Shown here piece by piece: positions 1 through 8,189 of a DNA stretch of 64,000 nucleotides (the first letter of the stretch is position 1; each line of letters begins with the position of its first letter). The DNA is from an uncultured Campylobacterota bacterium. GTDB lineage: Bacteria; Campylobacterota; Campylobacteria; Campylobacterales; Sulfurovaceae. A program made the position numbers and the translations under genes. The notes under the pieces are model-generated. The model was not told the DNA's origin and did no database searches. It was given only the letters and a program-made list of their open reading frames with translations. The DNA lies in contig CAKZQQ010000005.1 of the NCBI GenBank assembly GCA_937141405.1, positions 186,001 through 250,000 on the forward strand. The letters run 5' to 3'.

Positions 1-986
1 TATTTTTTAAGCATATCCGTTTTTTCTAAAAAAGCATCCCTATCCATATTCTTATAAAGTGAAAGAAGATTTTTTACATTGACATCACCTTGGACTATCT
101 CTTCATGGAGTATGGAGCCATCAAGCTTGCCTAGTATGATATTTGCTAGACCTATTTGCTTGATGCCAAGTATCTTTGTACCTATAAAAAAATCAAGTTT
201 TTTAGTGATATAGGTCAGTACAAAGGGGGTGCCGATCAGTGCAGCTTCAAGCGTTGCAGTACCGCTACATATAAAAGCAAATTCACTTTGGCTTAATGCG
301 TGATGAGTATCTTGGATAAGCTCAAAACCATCGATATCGCCATAATACTCTTTTATCTTCTGCTTAGAGAATGTTGCGGGAACAACAAGGAGTGATCTTT
401 TTTTTGGCAGCTTCTCTTTGAGTGCTTTAAAAATAGGAAAAAGTCTTTGTATCTCACTTTTTCTACTTCCGGGTAAAAAGGCGATTGTGCCCTCATTTTT
501 TGCACTACTTGAGACTTTGATTTTATCAAGAAGAGGGTGACCGACATATCGTGCCTTGCCACTTTTATAGTAAGCGATCTCAAAAGGAAGGATGCCTAGG
601 AGCTTATCGCAATAGAGTTCCAGCTTTTTTACTCTTTTTGGTCTGCTTGCCCAAATCTGTGGCAGTATGTAGTAGATAATCTCTTTGTCAGGATAACGCT
701 CTTTGATCTTTTTTGCTAGCGGTAGATTGAATCCGGAGCTATCCATAAGAAGCACTTTATCTACATAAGCGGCTTGTTCACTCATGTCATTGAGTAGTTT
801 TTTGAAAAAAGATATCTTTTTAAGGACATCGCTCACACCCATAATCGCCATTTGGCTGATATCACAAATCGGTTCACCCAAAGAGCTATCAAATATTCCG
901 CTCAGTTCGATACCGTGCGTGTGTTGCAACATTGCTTTGAGGTGAACATTGGATGACGGCTCAAGTGCAGATACGAGGAGTTTCAT
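1..986 (-). CDS. lpxB: Lipid-A-disaccharide synthase, 3' end cut by window edge
   Basis: Joins UDP-diacylglucosamine to lipid X to give the lipid A disaccharide, at the inner face of the inner membrane. I translated the minus strand from the ATG at 984-986 and it stays open to base 1 (about 328 residues; the family is usually 350-380), so the C-terminus lies outside the window. Family landmarks seen: an N-terminal start KLLVSALEPSSNVH, the segment YYILPQIWASRPKR, YVGHPLLD, FLPGSRKSEI, and the sugar-nucleotide site SGTATLEAALIGTPFVLTY. The next gene upstream on the same strand ends 57 bases before this start, so it may be the last gene of a minus-strand unit. The product call is secure. Confidence 0.95.
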   Translation of the reverse strand, partial: MKLLVSALEPSSNVHLKAMLQHTHGIELSGIFDSSLGEPICDISQMAIMGVSDVLKKISFFKKLLNDMSEQAAYVDKVLLMDSSGFNLPLAKKIKERYPDKEIIYYILPQIWASRPKRVKKLELYCDKLLGILPFEIAYYKSGKARYVGHPLLDKIKVSSSAKNEGTIAFLPGSRKSEIQRLFPIFKALKEKLPKKRSLLVVPATFSKQKIKEYYGDIDGFELIQDTHHALSQSEFAFICSGTATLEAALIGTPFVLTYITKKLDFFIGTKILGIKQIGLANIILGKLDGSILHEEIVQGDVNVKNLLSLYKNMDRDAFLEKTDMLKK

Positions 987-1043
987 ACTATTTTATTCCT
1001 ATGGATAATTATTGCATTTTAACATACTTTGCAAAAGGACGAG

Positions 1044-1322
1044 TTAAGATCTTTTTTTAAACCTTGCATATCCCCAGGCACTCAGCGTTAAAAGCAGATA
1101 GAGTCCCAATATAAAATAGAGTTGCTCTCTATGATTTTCAAACTCATAATAGAGGATAAGAGCGGTGCTAAAAAGGAGTCCAAAGATAGTCAAAGCTTTA
1201 GGACGACACCAAAGTTTCTGTTTCTCTTTCTTATAAATGGATGCACTATCTTTTAGTTGATAGTTTCTTCTGTTTTCACCTTGCAGGTAAGGAGTGATAA
1301 GCCTCCCCCAATCGCTAAACAT
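1044..1322 (-). CDS. Small two-helix membrane protein, start uncertain
   Basis: I do not recognise this protein. The C-terminal half is convincing: a charged stretch around SASIYKKEKQKLW, then two hydrophobic segments (ALTIFGLLFSTALILYY and YFILGLYLLLTLSAWGY) and a basic tail. The frame is open upstream to 1403, but everything above 1253 lies inside the better supported gene at 1253-1642. The part overlapping its conserved end GGGLSLLTCK is therefore probably a shadow. The ATG at 1322 has no Shine-Dalgarno sequence and I see no ATG, GTG or TTG nearer to 1253, so the true start may be a rare codon or arise by translational coupling. Co-directional with lpxB. Confidence 0.4.
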   Translation of the reverse strand: MFSDWGRLITPYLQGENRRNYQLKDSASIYKKEKQKLWCRPKALTIFGLLFSTALILYYEFENHREQLYFILGLYLLLTLSAWGYARFKKRS

Positions 1323-1642
1323 ATAAGCACAAAGATTACTGAAAGCACCCATTGCGTGATACTTGAGAGTCCTATTAAAATATTGATAAGACCAAAAAGC
1401 CAAACAGATATTCCTACATATCCGAGATAGCTAAATCTCTCTTTTGGAGCTTCCTTGTTGAGGCATCCAACAATCCAAAAACCTGCAACAGTTGATACGA
1501 TACTAATAACCGCGATCACTAGTGTCATCACTTCAGGCTCATTAATTTTTGCTACTCCCAAAACAAAACCACCGATAAAACCACCGACAAATGATAAAAG
1601 AATGACGATTGCCACATCCCTTATATATAGTTTTACATCCAT
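1253..1642 (-). CDS. Hypothetical four-helix membrane protein, paralogue of 1715-2137
   Basis: Unknown function, 129 residues, almost entirely hydrophobic with about four membrane segments. It is clearly a duplicate of the next gene upstream. Both begin with a LY-RD-AIVILL motif, share GFWIVGCL followed by a short charged loop and ER--YLGYVGI--WL, and end with GGGLSLLTCK. The ATG at 1642 is preceded by GGAG at suitable distance. The middle of the first half differs between the copies, which suggests an old duplication under constraint mainly in the loop and in the Cys/Trp positions. Inner-membrane location is inferred. Confidence 0.7.
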   Translation of the reverse strand: MDVKLYIRDVAIVILLSFVGGFIGGFVLGVAKINEPEVMTLVIAVISIVSTVAGFWIVGCLNKEAPKERFSYLGYVGISVWLFGLINILIGLSSITQWVLSVIFVLICLAIGGGLSLLTCKVKTEETIN

Positions 1643-1658
1643 TGAAACTCCATTATTT

Positions 1659-1703
1659 GAGATTGATAAAAATATATTTTATTATATTTTATATATCAAT
1701 CTC
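1659..1703. repeat. 45-bp inverted repeat between the two paralogous genes
   Basis: The 10-base arms GAGATTGATA (1659-1668) and TATCAATCTC (1694-1703) are exact reverse complements, enclosing an AT-only core that can also partly pair. It lies in the 72-base gap between two co-directional genes. It lacks a clean U-run after the stem on either strand, so it is not a textbook terminator. It could be an RNA processing or stability hairpin, or an operator. Confidence 0.5.
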
Positions 1704-1714
1704 TTGATTTATTT

Positions 1715-2137
1715 CTATTTTTTAGTTTTACAAGTAAGAAGTGACAGTCCACCTCCAAGTATGATAAAAATAAAAATAGAGACAATCGAAAAGAGCCATT
1801 GTGCCATCGATGTGAGTTTCAATGCCACATATGCAAGCTCTAAGAGCCATATTCCAATTCCCACATACCCAAGATAGAAAAGCCGTTCTTTGACATCTTT
1901 TCCACTAAGACAGCCAACGATCCAAAAGCCAAGAGGGATAGCAATCATATAAAAGAGTTGTAATATCCCTCCCAAAGCTATTTGCGTAAGTAGCATGGTC
2001 TCAAGTATTGTTTTTAGCGAGACCGCATTCCCGCTATTAAACGCATCTATCGTTATCCAGATGAAAAAGAAGATGTTAATGCTTGCTGTTAAAAGAATGA
2101 CGATTGCTATATCCCTTACGTATAATTTCTTGTTCAT
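1715..2137 (-). CDS. Hypothetical four-helix membrane protein, paralogue of 1253-1642
   Basis: Unknown function, 140 residues, four or five hydrophobic segments. It shares with the downstream gene the N-terminal LYVRDIAIVILL, the central GFWIVGCL, a charged cytoplasmic-looking loop KDVKERLFYLGYVGIGIWLL, and the C-terminal GGGLSLLTCK. The ATG at 2137 has a strong Shine-Dalgarno AAGGAGA about 5 bases upstream. It looks like the first gene of a short minus-strand cluster leading to lpxB. No catalytic motif is visible; I infer an integral inner-membrane protein. Confidence 0.7.
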   Translation of the reverse strand: MNKKLYVRDIAIVILLTASINIFFFIWITIDAFNSGNAVSLKTILETMLLTQIALGGILQLFYMIAIPLGFWIVGCLSGKDVKERLFYLGYVGIGIWLLELAYVALKLTSMAQWLFSIVSIFIFIILGGGLSLLTCKTKK

Positions 2138-2230
2138 AAAATTCTCCTTCTTGGCAATAGGGTGTATTTTATTATAATTTACATATTTTTAACTTTTAGA
2201 AAATTGAAAAAATATAGATATAATTTGATT

Positions 2231-2436
2231 ATGGATAAAGATGTCAAAAGAACATTGCTGCAACTTCTTGTTTTATCTCTCTATTGGAAGTTATTATTGG
2301 GGGTAAAAAATATTGGGCAAGTTCTTATGATTACTTAGAACTACTCCCATTAGAAGAGAAAAAGAAGATTAACTTTTTTAATGATGAACCTATCTGTATG
2401 TTTTATAAGATTAGAAGTTTTAAAATAATAAGATAA
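2231..2436 (+). pseudogene. Possible frameshifted small ORF in a 306-base gap
   Basis: The gap 2138-2443 has no intact gene of usual size. On the plus strand an ATG at 2231 opens 35 codons (MDKDVKRTLLQLLVLSLYWK and on) to a TAG at 2336. From about 2239 a second frame stays open to the TAA at 2434 and encodes a hydrophilic, protein-like stretch (YWASSYDYLELLPLEEKKKI, then NFFNDEPICMFYKIRS). Joining the two frames near 2280-2290 would give one protein of roughly 67 residues. A TATAAT lies at 2219-2224. This may be a decayed gene or chance. Confidence 0.25.
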
Positions 2437-2443
2437 GTGGTTT

Positions 2444-3814
2444 TTACAGCGCCCCGGCAACCAAGAACGCCACTGCTGCTAAGGCTCCTGCAATGAGTGC
2501 ATAAGGAAGCTGTGTGCGTACATGATCGATAGGTTCACAACCTGTTGCTGTTGCAGATATTATCGTCGTATCGGAGATAGGGGAGGCGTGATCTCCAAAG
2601 ACACCACCGGAGATAACCGCACCAATCATCAGTGGTATATCAAGACCCATATCTGCTCCCATTGCCAAAGAGATAGGCATCATCACAGAAAAGGTTCCCC
2701 AGCTTGTTCCTGTGGCAAAAGCCGTGATTGCCGAGATGAGAAAGATAAGCATCGGTATCAATATAGGCGGTATGGATTCGCTCACTAAAGAGCTAAGATA
2801 CCCGGCAGTATCAAGATCACCTATGACTTTACCTATCAAAAATGCAAGCACCATGATGATGCCCAGTGGCAACATATCACTCAATCCTTTATAGAATGCC
2901 TCAAAATACCCCTTGTGCGAGAGTTTTTTTCTCGGCACAAAAAAGAGATACATAAAAAGCAAAGAGATAACTACGGCATAATAGACCGAAGTTGACCCGC
3001 TTCCTTGAAAGATATCGCCTTTACCCGTGATATAGAGACCAACAGGAACCAAAAGGACAAGCACGCCGATAGGCAAGAGCATATCGTAAAGATTGGCTTT
3101 TGTTTTTTCCTGATCATTTGCTATGAATTCTCTTGCTTTATACTCTCCCATTGGCTTTAGGTTGATATCTTTTTTGATAACGAAAAAGACCATGATTACG
3201 GCGATAATCGCATAGAAGTTATAGGGTATTGAGCGCATAAGCAGATCAATCTCAGTGCCTTGTATAATATTTGAGTTTATAGCAGTAGCGATAAGTCCCA
3301 AAAGAAGTGCTCCCCAACCATTGAGCGGTATGAGTGAACACACCGGTGCTGAAGTGGAGTCGCAGATGTAAGCAAGCTTTTCTCTGCTGACCCCATTTTT
3401 ATCGCATAGCGGTTGTGATACGACGCCTGCAACTAAGACGGTGATGGATGATTCAATGAAGATGATGATACCGATGATGTAGGCTAAAAACATCGCCCCT
3501 TTTGGTGAGTCAATCGATTGTGATTTTTGGCTGAGATAATCCACAAAGCTATCAATAGCCCCGGCTCTTTTAAGGATAGCGATGATTGAGCCCACAAGCA
3601 TGACGAAAAGAATTGTTTTTGTCATCCACCCTTCGCTAAAAATACCGACAACCCCTTCTAAAAGCATCCTAAAGGCTTCAAAAAACGAATAATTCGTGAG
3701 TACTAAAAAACCAAGAAATATCCCTCCAAAAAGGGAGACTACGACATCTTTTGTTATAATGGCTAAAATGATTGCCAGTAGAGGCACTATGAGTGAGACG
3801 ATTCCATATTCCAT
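2444..3814 (-). CDS. nhaC: NhaC-family Na+/H+ antiporter
   Basis: Inner-membrane cation/proton antiporter of the NhaC family, 456 residues with about 11-12 membrane segments. The segment GDHASPISDTTIISATATG near residues 407-425, followed by CEPIDHV, is typical of the family, as is the earlier SITVLVAG and DSTSAPVCSLIPLNGWGA. I start at the ATG at 3814 (MEYGIVSLIVPLLA) because a longer reading would add 33 polar residues and run into the divergent gene at 3831. Only 16 bases separate the two start codons, and a TATAAT sits directly upstream of this one. Substrate specificity (Na+, K+ or an organic ion such as lactate/malate) cannot be told from sequence. Na+ export would fit the Na+-type decarboxylase further along. 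Confidence 0.88.
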   Translation of the reverse strand: MEYGIVSLIVPLLAIILAIITKDVVVSLFGGIFLGFLVLTNYSFFEAFRMLLEGVVGIFSEGWMTKTILFVMLVGSIIAILKRAGAIDSFVDYLSQKSQSIDSPKGAMFLAYIIGIIIFIESSITVLVAGVVSQPLCDKNGVSREKLAYICDSTSAPVCSLIPLNGWGALLLGLIATAINSNIIQGTEIDLLMRSIPYNFYAIIAVIMVFFVIKKDINLKPMGEYKAREFIANDQEKTKANLYDMLLPIGVLVLLVPVGLYITGKGDIFQGSGSTSVYYAVVISLLFMYLFFVPRKKLSHKGYFEAFYKGLSDMLPLGIIMVLAFLIGKVIGDLDTAGYLSSLVSESIPPILIPMLIFLISAITAFATGTSWGTFSVMMPISLAMGADMGLDIPLMIGAVISGGVFGDHASPISDTTIISATATGCEPIDHVRTQLPYALIAGALAAVAFLVAGAL

Positions 3815-3830
3815 GAGAGGATTATAGCAT

Positions 3831-4535
3831 ATGCGTAGATTAATTATACTTGTATTTATTAGCCTTCTTTTTCTCGGTGCAGATGAGAAAATAGATGAAA
3901 GTTCACAACTCATCCTTGTGAGTACGGATGATTGGAATGCATCAAGCGGTGTGCTCCAAAAGTACCAAAAAGAGAGCAGACAGTGGTATAAGATAGGAGA
4001 TGATATAGCGATTAAAGTCGGTGAGAATGGTTTAGGATGGGGGATTGGGCTACATAAAACTCCCGCAGATGCACCCTATATAAAAAAAGAGGGGGATAGA
4101 AGAGCGCCCGCGGGCATATTTCGGCTCAAAAATGCTTTCGGGTATGATGCTTTGGATATACGCTATCCCTATGAAGAGATGAGTAAGGATTTTCACTGTG
4201 TTGATGATAGTGACTCGAAGTATTATAACAAGATAGTTGATAGCAAAAAAGTAAAAAAAGATTATAACAGTTATGAGGTGATGGAGTTTGATAAAAACTA
4301 CTATAAATACGGTTTAGTCGTAGATCACAATCCAAAAGCCGTACCACTTAAAGGCTCTTGCATCTTTTTGCATATCAAATCTATCCCTACAATGGGATGC
4401 ACGGCGATGAGCGAAGAGGCGATGCTAGAGCTGCTCAAATGGCTCGATCCTGCAAAAGCTCCTATGCTCATCCAAGCACCAAAGGGTGAAATAGCGGATC
4501 TGTTGCAACAAGCAGGTATCACTCTTAGTCTCTGA
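3831..4535 (+). CDS. L,D-transpeptidase-like (YkuD-fold) exported protein
   Basis: Secreted 234-residue protein of the L,D-transpeptidase catalytic domain type (COG3786-like). A signal peptide spans about residues 1-17 (RRLIILVFISLLFLG). The nucleophile motif is clear: H181 and C190 in HIKSIPTMGCTAM, with the upstream RRAPAGIFRL segment seen in these proteins. Such enzymes cross-link or trim peptidoglycan in the periplasm, but many members of this subgroup have no tested activity, so a murein hydrolase or transferase role is inferred. It is divergent from nhaC and followed by a hairpin repeat and the convergent TonB-like gene. Confidence 0.8.
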   Translation: MRRLIILVFISLLFLGADEKIDESSQLILVSTDDWNASSGVLQKYQKESRQWYKIGDDIAIKVGENGLGWGIGLHKTPADAPYIKKEGDRRAPAGIFRLKNAFGYDALDIRYPYEEMSKDFHCVDDSDSKYYNKIVDSKKVKKDYNSYEVMEFDKNYYKYGLVVDHNPKAVPLKGSCIFLHIKSIPTMGCTAMSEEAMLELLKWLDPAKAPMLIQAPKGEIADLLQQAGITLSL

Positions 4536-4544
4536 TATTGGTTA

Positions 4545-4617
4545 TGGATTGCCACGAAGCTAAAGCTTCTCGCAATGACTGCGACTGTCATCGCGAGAGT
4601 AGCGCGGCGATCCACAA
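4545..4617. repeat. Head-to-head pair of GTCATTGCGAG-type repeats
   Basis: Two related units in opposite orientation: on the minus strand GTCATTGCGAGAAGC followed by GTGGCAATCC, and on the plus strand GTCATCGCGAG followed by CGGCGATCCA. Each unit is itself a partial palindrome and the two face each other, so the whole can fold as a long hairpin. Similar units occur at 23029-23062 and 24540-24607. It sits between two convergent genes (3831-4535 and 4660-5394), where it could also act as a bidirectional transcription stop. Confidence 0.75.
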
Positions 4618-4659
4618 TGCGGTGACAAAAACACCTCAATGTTTGCGCTTAACGCTATA

Positions 4660-5394
4660 TTAATACGGATTTATTTTATATTCCACATTGAAGATGATCT
4701 TAGTCGTTGTCTTCGGTTTGGGATAGTTTTTGTAAGCTATCCTGATCACCTCAAGTGTATTTCTATCAAGGATGGCATACCCCATTCTTCTTATGAGTCT
4801 AAGATTTGTGATATCGCCGTTTGGATGCAAATCAAATGAGACCACATTGACTCCTTGTTGCATCGTTTGCAGTGCTGCTTCGGGGTAGCCGTTTTGTGTG
4901 AGTGTCATCTGTGTGATATAGTGAATCTCATCAAGATTATTTTCTATAAATTTCTTTTGAGTGGGTGTAAATTTATCAAATGAAGTTCCATAGAGTTCTC
5001 TGATTTTCTGATCCACGGTTGGTTTCGGATTTGTGTAAGATTTACTTTCTTTTAAAAGAGCATTTGCCAATGAAGATGAAGCTCCATAATTTTGCTTGGT
5101 AGGGATCTTTTTTATAACCTTTGGTTGTGGCTTTTGTATGGTTTTTACTTTAGGTTTTTTTTCGGGAAGTTCCTCTTTTTTGACTTCCTGTTCTCTTGGT
5201 TTTTGAGATGGATTTTTGACAGTATCCATCGCTCTTTTTGGTTGCGAAGCTATCGTTTGAAAATTGGCAAGCAAAAGCTCTTTTTTACCACTATTTTGCG
5301 TAGGCTGAATGAAAAGTTGATTTTTATAAAAAAGTAGAAAAATGATCACTATATGGATCAACAATGAAGCCAAAAGTGCTTGCGTCATTCTCAT
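4660..5394 (-). CDS. tonB: TonB-like energy transducer
   Basis: Periplasm-spanning protein that passes proton-motive energy to outer-membrane receptors. It has an N-terminal membrane anchor ([20 protein letters not shown]), a long Lys/Pro/Gln-rich spacer (KKPKVKTIQKPQPKVIKK), and a C-terminal TonB domain with the usual GVNVVSFDLHPNGDITNLRL and a closing FNVEYKINPY. I start at the ATG at 5394 (244 residues) because AGGAG lies upstream of it; the frame continues to a TTG at 5418. No exbB or exbD is adjacent. A TonB-dependent receptor is encoded at 46097-48229. The middle region is longer than in minimal TonB proteins. Identification as TonB-family is firm, specific partner unknown. Confidence 0.85.
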   Translation of the reverse strand: MRMTQALLASLLIHIVIIFLLFYKNQLFIQPTQNSGKKELLLANFQTIASQPKRAMDTVKNPSQKPREQEVKKEELPEKKPKVKTIQKPQPKVIKKIPTKQNYGASSSLANALLKESKSYTNPKPTVDQKIRELYGTSFDKFTPTQKKFIENNLDEIHYITQMTLTQNGYPEAALQTMQQGVNVVSFDLHPNGDITNLRLIRRMGYAILDRNTLEVIRIAYKNYPKPKTTTKIIFNVEYKINPY

Positions 5395-5471
5395 AACCCA
5401 CAAACTCCTTTTTTTCAACTCTTTAGTGTATAATCTGTGGAATTATATCTAATTAAAAGGAAAGAGGGTTA

Positions 5472-6758
5472 ATGAATTATACTCACAGTATAGAGGCATT
5501 TAAAGAGGCATACAGATATATCCCGGGAGGCGTAGATTCTCCTGTGAGAGCGTTCAATAGCGTCGAGGGAACGCCACCTTTTATAGCCAAAGGTGAGGGC
5601 ACCTATATATATGACATCGATGATAATCGCTATATAGATTATGTACAAAGTTGGGGCCCATTGATTTTTGGCCACAGAGATCAAGATATAGAAAAAAGTG
5701 TTATCGAGGCCGTGCAAAAAGGGTTGAGTTTTGGAGCACCTACGCTGAGTGAAACAGAGCTTGCTAAAGAGATAGTAGAGCTTTTTGATGGCGTTGACAA
5801 AGTGCGATTTGTTAACTCGGGAACAGAAGCAGTTATGTCGGCTATCAGGCTTGCAAGAGGTGTGACGCAAAGAGATGATATCATCAAGTTTACAGGTTGT
5901 TATCATGGGCATAGTGATTCACTGCTTGTGCAAGCAGGGAGTGGGCTTGCGACATTTGGGGCACCTTCGAGCCCCGGAGTTCCCGAAGATTTTACAAAAC
6001 ATACTTTTCTTGCTCAGTATAATGACATCGAAAGTGTAGAACAGTGTTTTAAAGAGGGAAGCATCGCATGCGTGATCATCGAACCGATCGCAGGCAATAT
6101 GGGCTTAGTGCCTGCCGATGAAGGTTTCCTAAGAGAGCTTAGAGTACTTTGTGATAAACATGATGCATTGCTTATATTTGATGAGGTGATGAGTGGATTT
6201 AGAGCTTCACTCAAAGGGGCACAAGGCGTGACAAACATCAAGCCTGATATCACGACTTGGGGTAAGGTTATCGGTGGAGGTATGCCTGTGGGTGCTTTTG
6301 GGGCTAGCAAAAAGATCATGGCGCATCTTTCTCCCGAGGGTCCTATCTATCAAGCGGGAACACTCAGTGGTAATCCTGTGGCTATGGCAGCAGGACTTTG
6401 TGCGCTTAAAAAACTCAAATCAAATCCGTCCATCTATGTTTCGCTCTCAAAAAAAGCCAATACGCTCGTTGCCGGTTTTGAGAAAGCGGCTGCAAGTGTC
6501 GGTGTTGATATGGTAACCAATGTGCGAGGATCAATGTTTGGTTTTTTCTTTAGTAAAAAAGAGGTGAAGAACTTTGAGGATGCACAACAAAACGATACGA
6601 AGATGTTTGCCGCATTTCATGGTGCGATGTTAGATCGTGGCGTCTATCTAGCGTGTTCGTCTTATGAGACAGGTTTTATAGCAACCACAATGAGTGATGA
6701 GGATATCGAATACTCCATCAAAGCTGCCTATGAGGCAATGGCGGAGATAACAAAGTAA
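5472..6758 (+). CDS. hemL: Glutamate-1-semialdehyde 2,1-aminomutase
   Basis: Cytoplasmic PLP enzyme that converts glutamate-1-semialdehyde to 5-aminolevulinate, the C5 entry to haem and corrin synthesis. The 428 residues match the usual family length. The PLP lysine is K265 in [17 protein letters not shown], the cofactor aspartate lies in [12 protein letters not shown] (about 233-244), and [17 protein letters not shown] marks the phosphate-binding loop. The start is preceded by GAGG, with a TATAAT at 5429-5434 as a likely -10 box. It is divergent from tonB and is the first gene of a plus-strand series running to 9661 with very short or overlapping gaps. Confidence 0.97.
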   Translation: MNYTHSIEAFKEAYRYIPGGVDSPVRAFNSVEGTPPFIAKGEGTYIYDIDDNRYIDYVQSWGPLIFGHRDQDIEKSVIEAVQKGLSFGAPTLSETELAKEIVELFDGVDKVRFVNSGTEAVMSAIRLARGVTQRDDIIKFTGCYHGHSDSLLVQAGSGLATFGAPSSPGVPEDFTKHTFLAQYNDIESVEQCFKEGSIACVIIEPIAGNMGLVPADEGFLRELRVLCDKHDALLIFDEVMSGFRASLKGAQGVTNIKPDITTWGKVIGGGMPVGAFGASKKIMAHLSPEGPIYQAGTLSGNPVAMAAGLCALKKLKSNPSIYVSLSKKANTLVAGFEKAAASVGVDMVTNVRGSMFGFFFSKKEVKNFEDAQQNDTKMFAAFHGAMLDRGVYLACSSYETGFIATTMSDEDIEYSIKAAYEAMAEITK

Positions 6759-6782
6759 AAGAGTTACAACAAAAGGAGATTG

Positions 6783-7076
6783 ATGAGTCAAGATAATGAA
6801 CCTCGAATAAAAAAGGTTGTTGATGCCGCGGATGGCTTAAGCCTTGGTATCTCCATCGTTGTAGCAGTTTTGCTTGGATTTGCAATCGGCTATGGTCTTA
6901 AAAAGCTCACAGGTATCTCATGGCTTCTTTGGGTCGGTCTTTTTTGGGGTTTTGCCGGTGCAGTGCTCAATGTCTATAGAGCCTATAAAAAACAGAAAGA
7001 TATGTATGATGAGTTAGCAAAAGATCCACGATATAGCTATAAAAAACAGCTAGATAGCGAGGATGATGATGATTGA
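6783..7076 (+). CDS. AtpZ/AtpI-family small membrane protein
   Basis: A 97-residue protein with two membrane segments (LSLGISIVVAVLLGFAIGYG and SWLLWVGLFWGFAGAVLNVY), the topology of the AtpZ/AtpI proteins linked to F-type ATP synthase assembly or ion channels. The conserved glycine-rich first helix and a hydrophilic, acidic C-terminus (SEDDDD) are visible. I use the ATG at 6783, which has AAAAGGAG just upstream, rather than the in-frame TTG at 6780. No ATP synthase genes are nearby; in Campylobacterota this gene commonly follows hemL, which I recall but did not check. The family assignment is by topology and short motifs. Confidence 0.7.
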   Translation: MSQDNEPRIKKVVDAADGLSLGISIVVAVLLGFAIGYGLKKLTGISWLLWVGLFWGFAGAVLNVYRAYKKQKDMYDELAKDPRYSYKKQLDSEDDDD

Positions 7077-7521
7077 TAAGCGTATCATCAATACACTCTT
7101 GATAGTCGATATCGGTGTTGTGCTTTTTTGCTATTTTTTTGGTACACGTACATGGCTTATCAACTCCCAGATAGGTTTTTTAAGTTCAATCTTGGTTGTT
7201 TTGGCTTCCATGCATAGCTATAGCAAGATGGTACAAAGGCAAGTTGACAATGCAAAACCACTTGACGATGAAGATGATATAGAGCCTCAAGAAGAAGCGT
7301 TAAAAGAGGAGCAAAAAATCAGTGTGTTGGAATCATTGAAAAACTCAAGAGCCTCGATATCTCTCTATAGAATAGGCGCATACGGAGTGTTTGCGCTTGG
7401 TTTCTTGTATCTATCAAGCCATAATATTTTTCATATACCAAGTTATTTTGCAGGCATATCTCTGCCTATAGTTATAATCGTTACTTTACTGTTTTTGCAA
7501 GCAAAAAAAGGAGATGTATGA
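7069..7521 (+). CDS. Hypothetical membrane protein
   Basis: Unknown 150-residue inner-membrane protein. Two hydrophobic segments at the N-terminus (TLLIVDIGVVLFCYFFG and IGFLSSILVVLASMHSY), an acidic, charged central stretch (DDEDDIEPQEEALKEEQK), then two more segments near the C-terminus (IGAYGVFALGFLYL and FAGISLPIVIIVTLLF). Three ATG codons stand in a row at 7063, 7066 and 7069; I choose the third because GAGG at 7059-7062 is then six bases away. It overlaps the end of the AtpZ-like gene and overlaps the next gene by four bases, so translation is likely coupled. No function is suggested by motifs. Confidence 0.75.
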   Translation: MIDKRIINTLLIVDIGVVLFCYFFGTRTWLINSQIGFLSSILVVLASMHSYSKMVQRQVDNAKPLDDEDDIEPQEEALKEEQKISVLESLKNSRASISLYRIGAYGVFALGFLYLSSHNIFHIPSYFAGISLPIVIIVTLLFLQAKKGDV

Positions 7522-8189
7522 GAGTATTTTTAGTATTTATAGGCGCACTACTTTTTAGTATTCAGACGCAAGCAGGCGATTTAAAAATCATTGATAAGCC
7601 CATAGATTTCGGTAAAAAAAGAGTAGAACTCACTAAAGAGTATATAAAAAATCATTATGGTTTAGATGTCAAAGATATCACCATGAATCCAAAGATTATA
7701 GTGCTTCATTGGACGGCAGTTCCTACGCTTGAGGGCTCGTTTGATAGGCTAAAACCGGAACTTTTGCTTACGGATCGCAAAGATATAGCAGCTGCGGGTG
7801 CGCTGAATGTTTCATCACATTTTTTGGTAGATAAAGACGGGAGTATATATCGACTGATGCCGGACAATTATATGGCAAGGCATACGATAGGATTAAATTA
7901 CTATGCGATAGGTATAGAAAATGTCGGAGGCAAAGGCGATAAGAGTGAAGATTTGACTCAAGCTCAAGTAGAAGCAAATGTTTATCTCGTGAGATATCTG
8001 AAAAAAAAGTATCCTGAAATTGAGCTTTTAATAGGCCATTATGAATACGGTAGAATGAAAAAGACAAAGTATTGGCTAGAGAAAGATGACAATTATTTTA
8101 CGCAAAAAAATGATCCGGGCGATATCTTTATGAAGGCAGTTAGAAGCAGAGTCGTTGACCTTGGACTTAAAGATACTAGTGAGTTCTGA
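7518..8189 (+). CDS. N-acetylmuramoyl-L-alanine amidase (Amidase_2/AmpD-like), exported
   Basis: Zinc amidase that cuts the bond between MurNAc and the peptide stem. 223 residues with a signal peptide (about 1-19, ending IQTQA). The Amidase_2 landmarks are in place: H64 in IIVLHWTAV, H101 in SSHFLVDKDG, H122, H174 in LLIGHYEYGR, and D199 in the NDPGD motif; H64, H174 and D199 are the expected zinc ligands. The signal peptide makes it a periplasmic enzyme, unlike cytoplasmic AmpD. It overlaps the upstream gene by four bases and the downstream symporter by one. Together with the AnmK-AmgK-MurU genes downstream this suggests murein breakdown and recovery. Confidence 0.88.
   Translation: MRVFLVFIGALLFSIQTQAGDLKIIDKPIDFGKKRVELTKEYIKNHYGLDVKDITMNPKIIVLHWTAVPTLEGSFDRLKPELLLTDRKDIAAAGALNVSSHFLVDKDGSIYRLMPDNYMARHTIGLNYYAIGIENVGGKGDKSEDLTQAQVEANVYLVRYLKKKYPEIELLIGHYEYGRMKKTKYWLEKDDNYFTQKNDPGDIFMKAVRSRVVDLGLKDTSEF

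Noticed and set aside
1455-1877. Plus-strand 140-codon frame over the two membrane paralogues
   Set aside because: Lies antisense to both paralogous genes, which have better starts and clear mutual homology.
3815-3913. N-terminal extension of the NhaC antiporter
   Set aside because: Polar, unlike the family, and would overlap the divergent transpeptidase gene.
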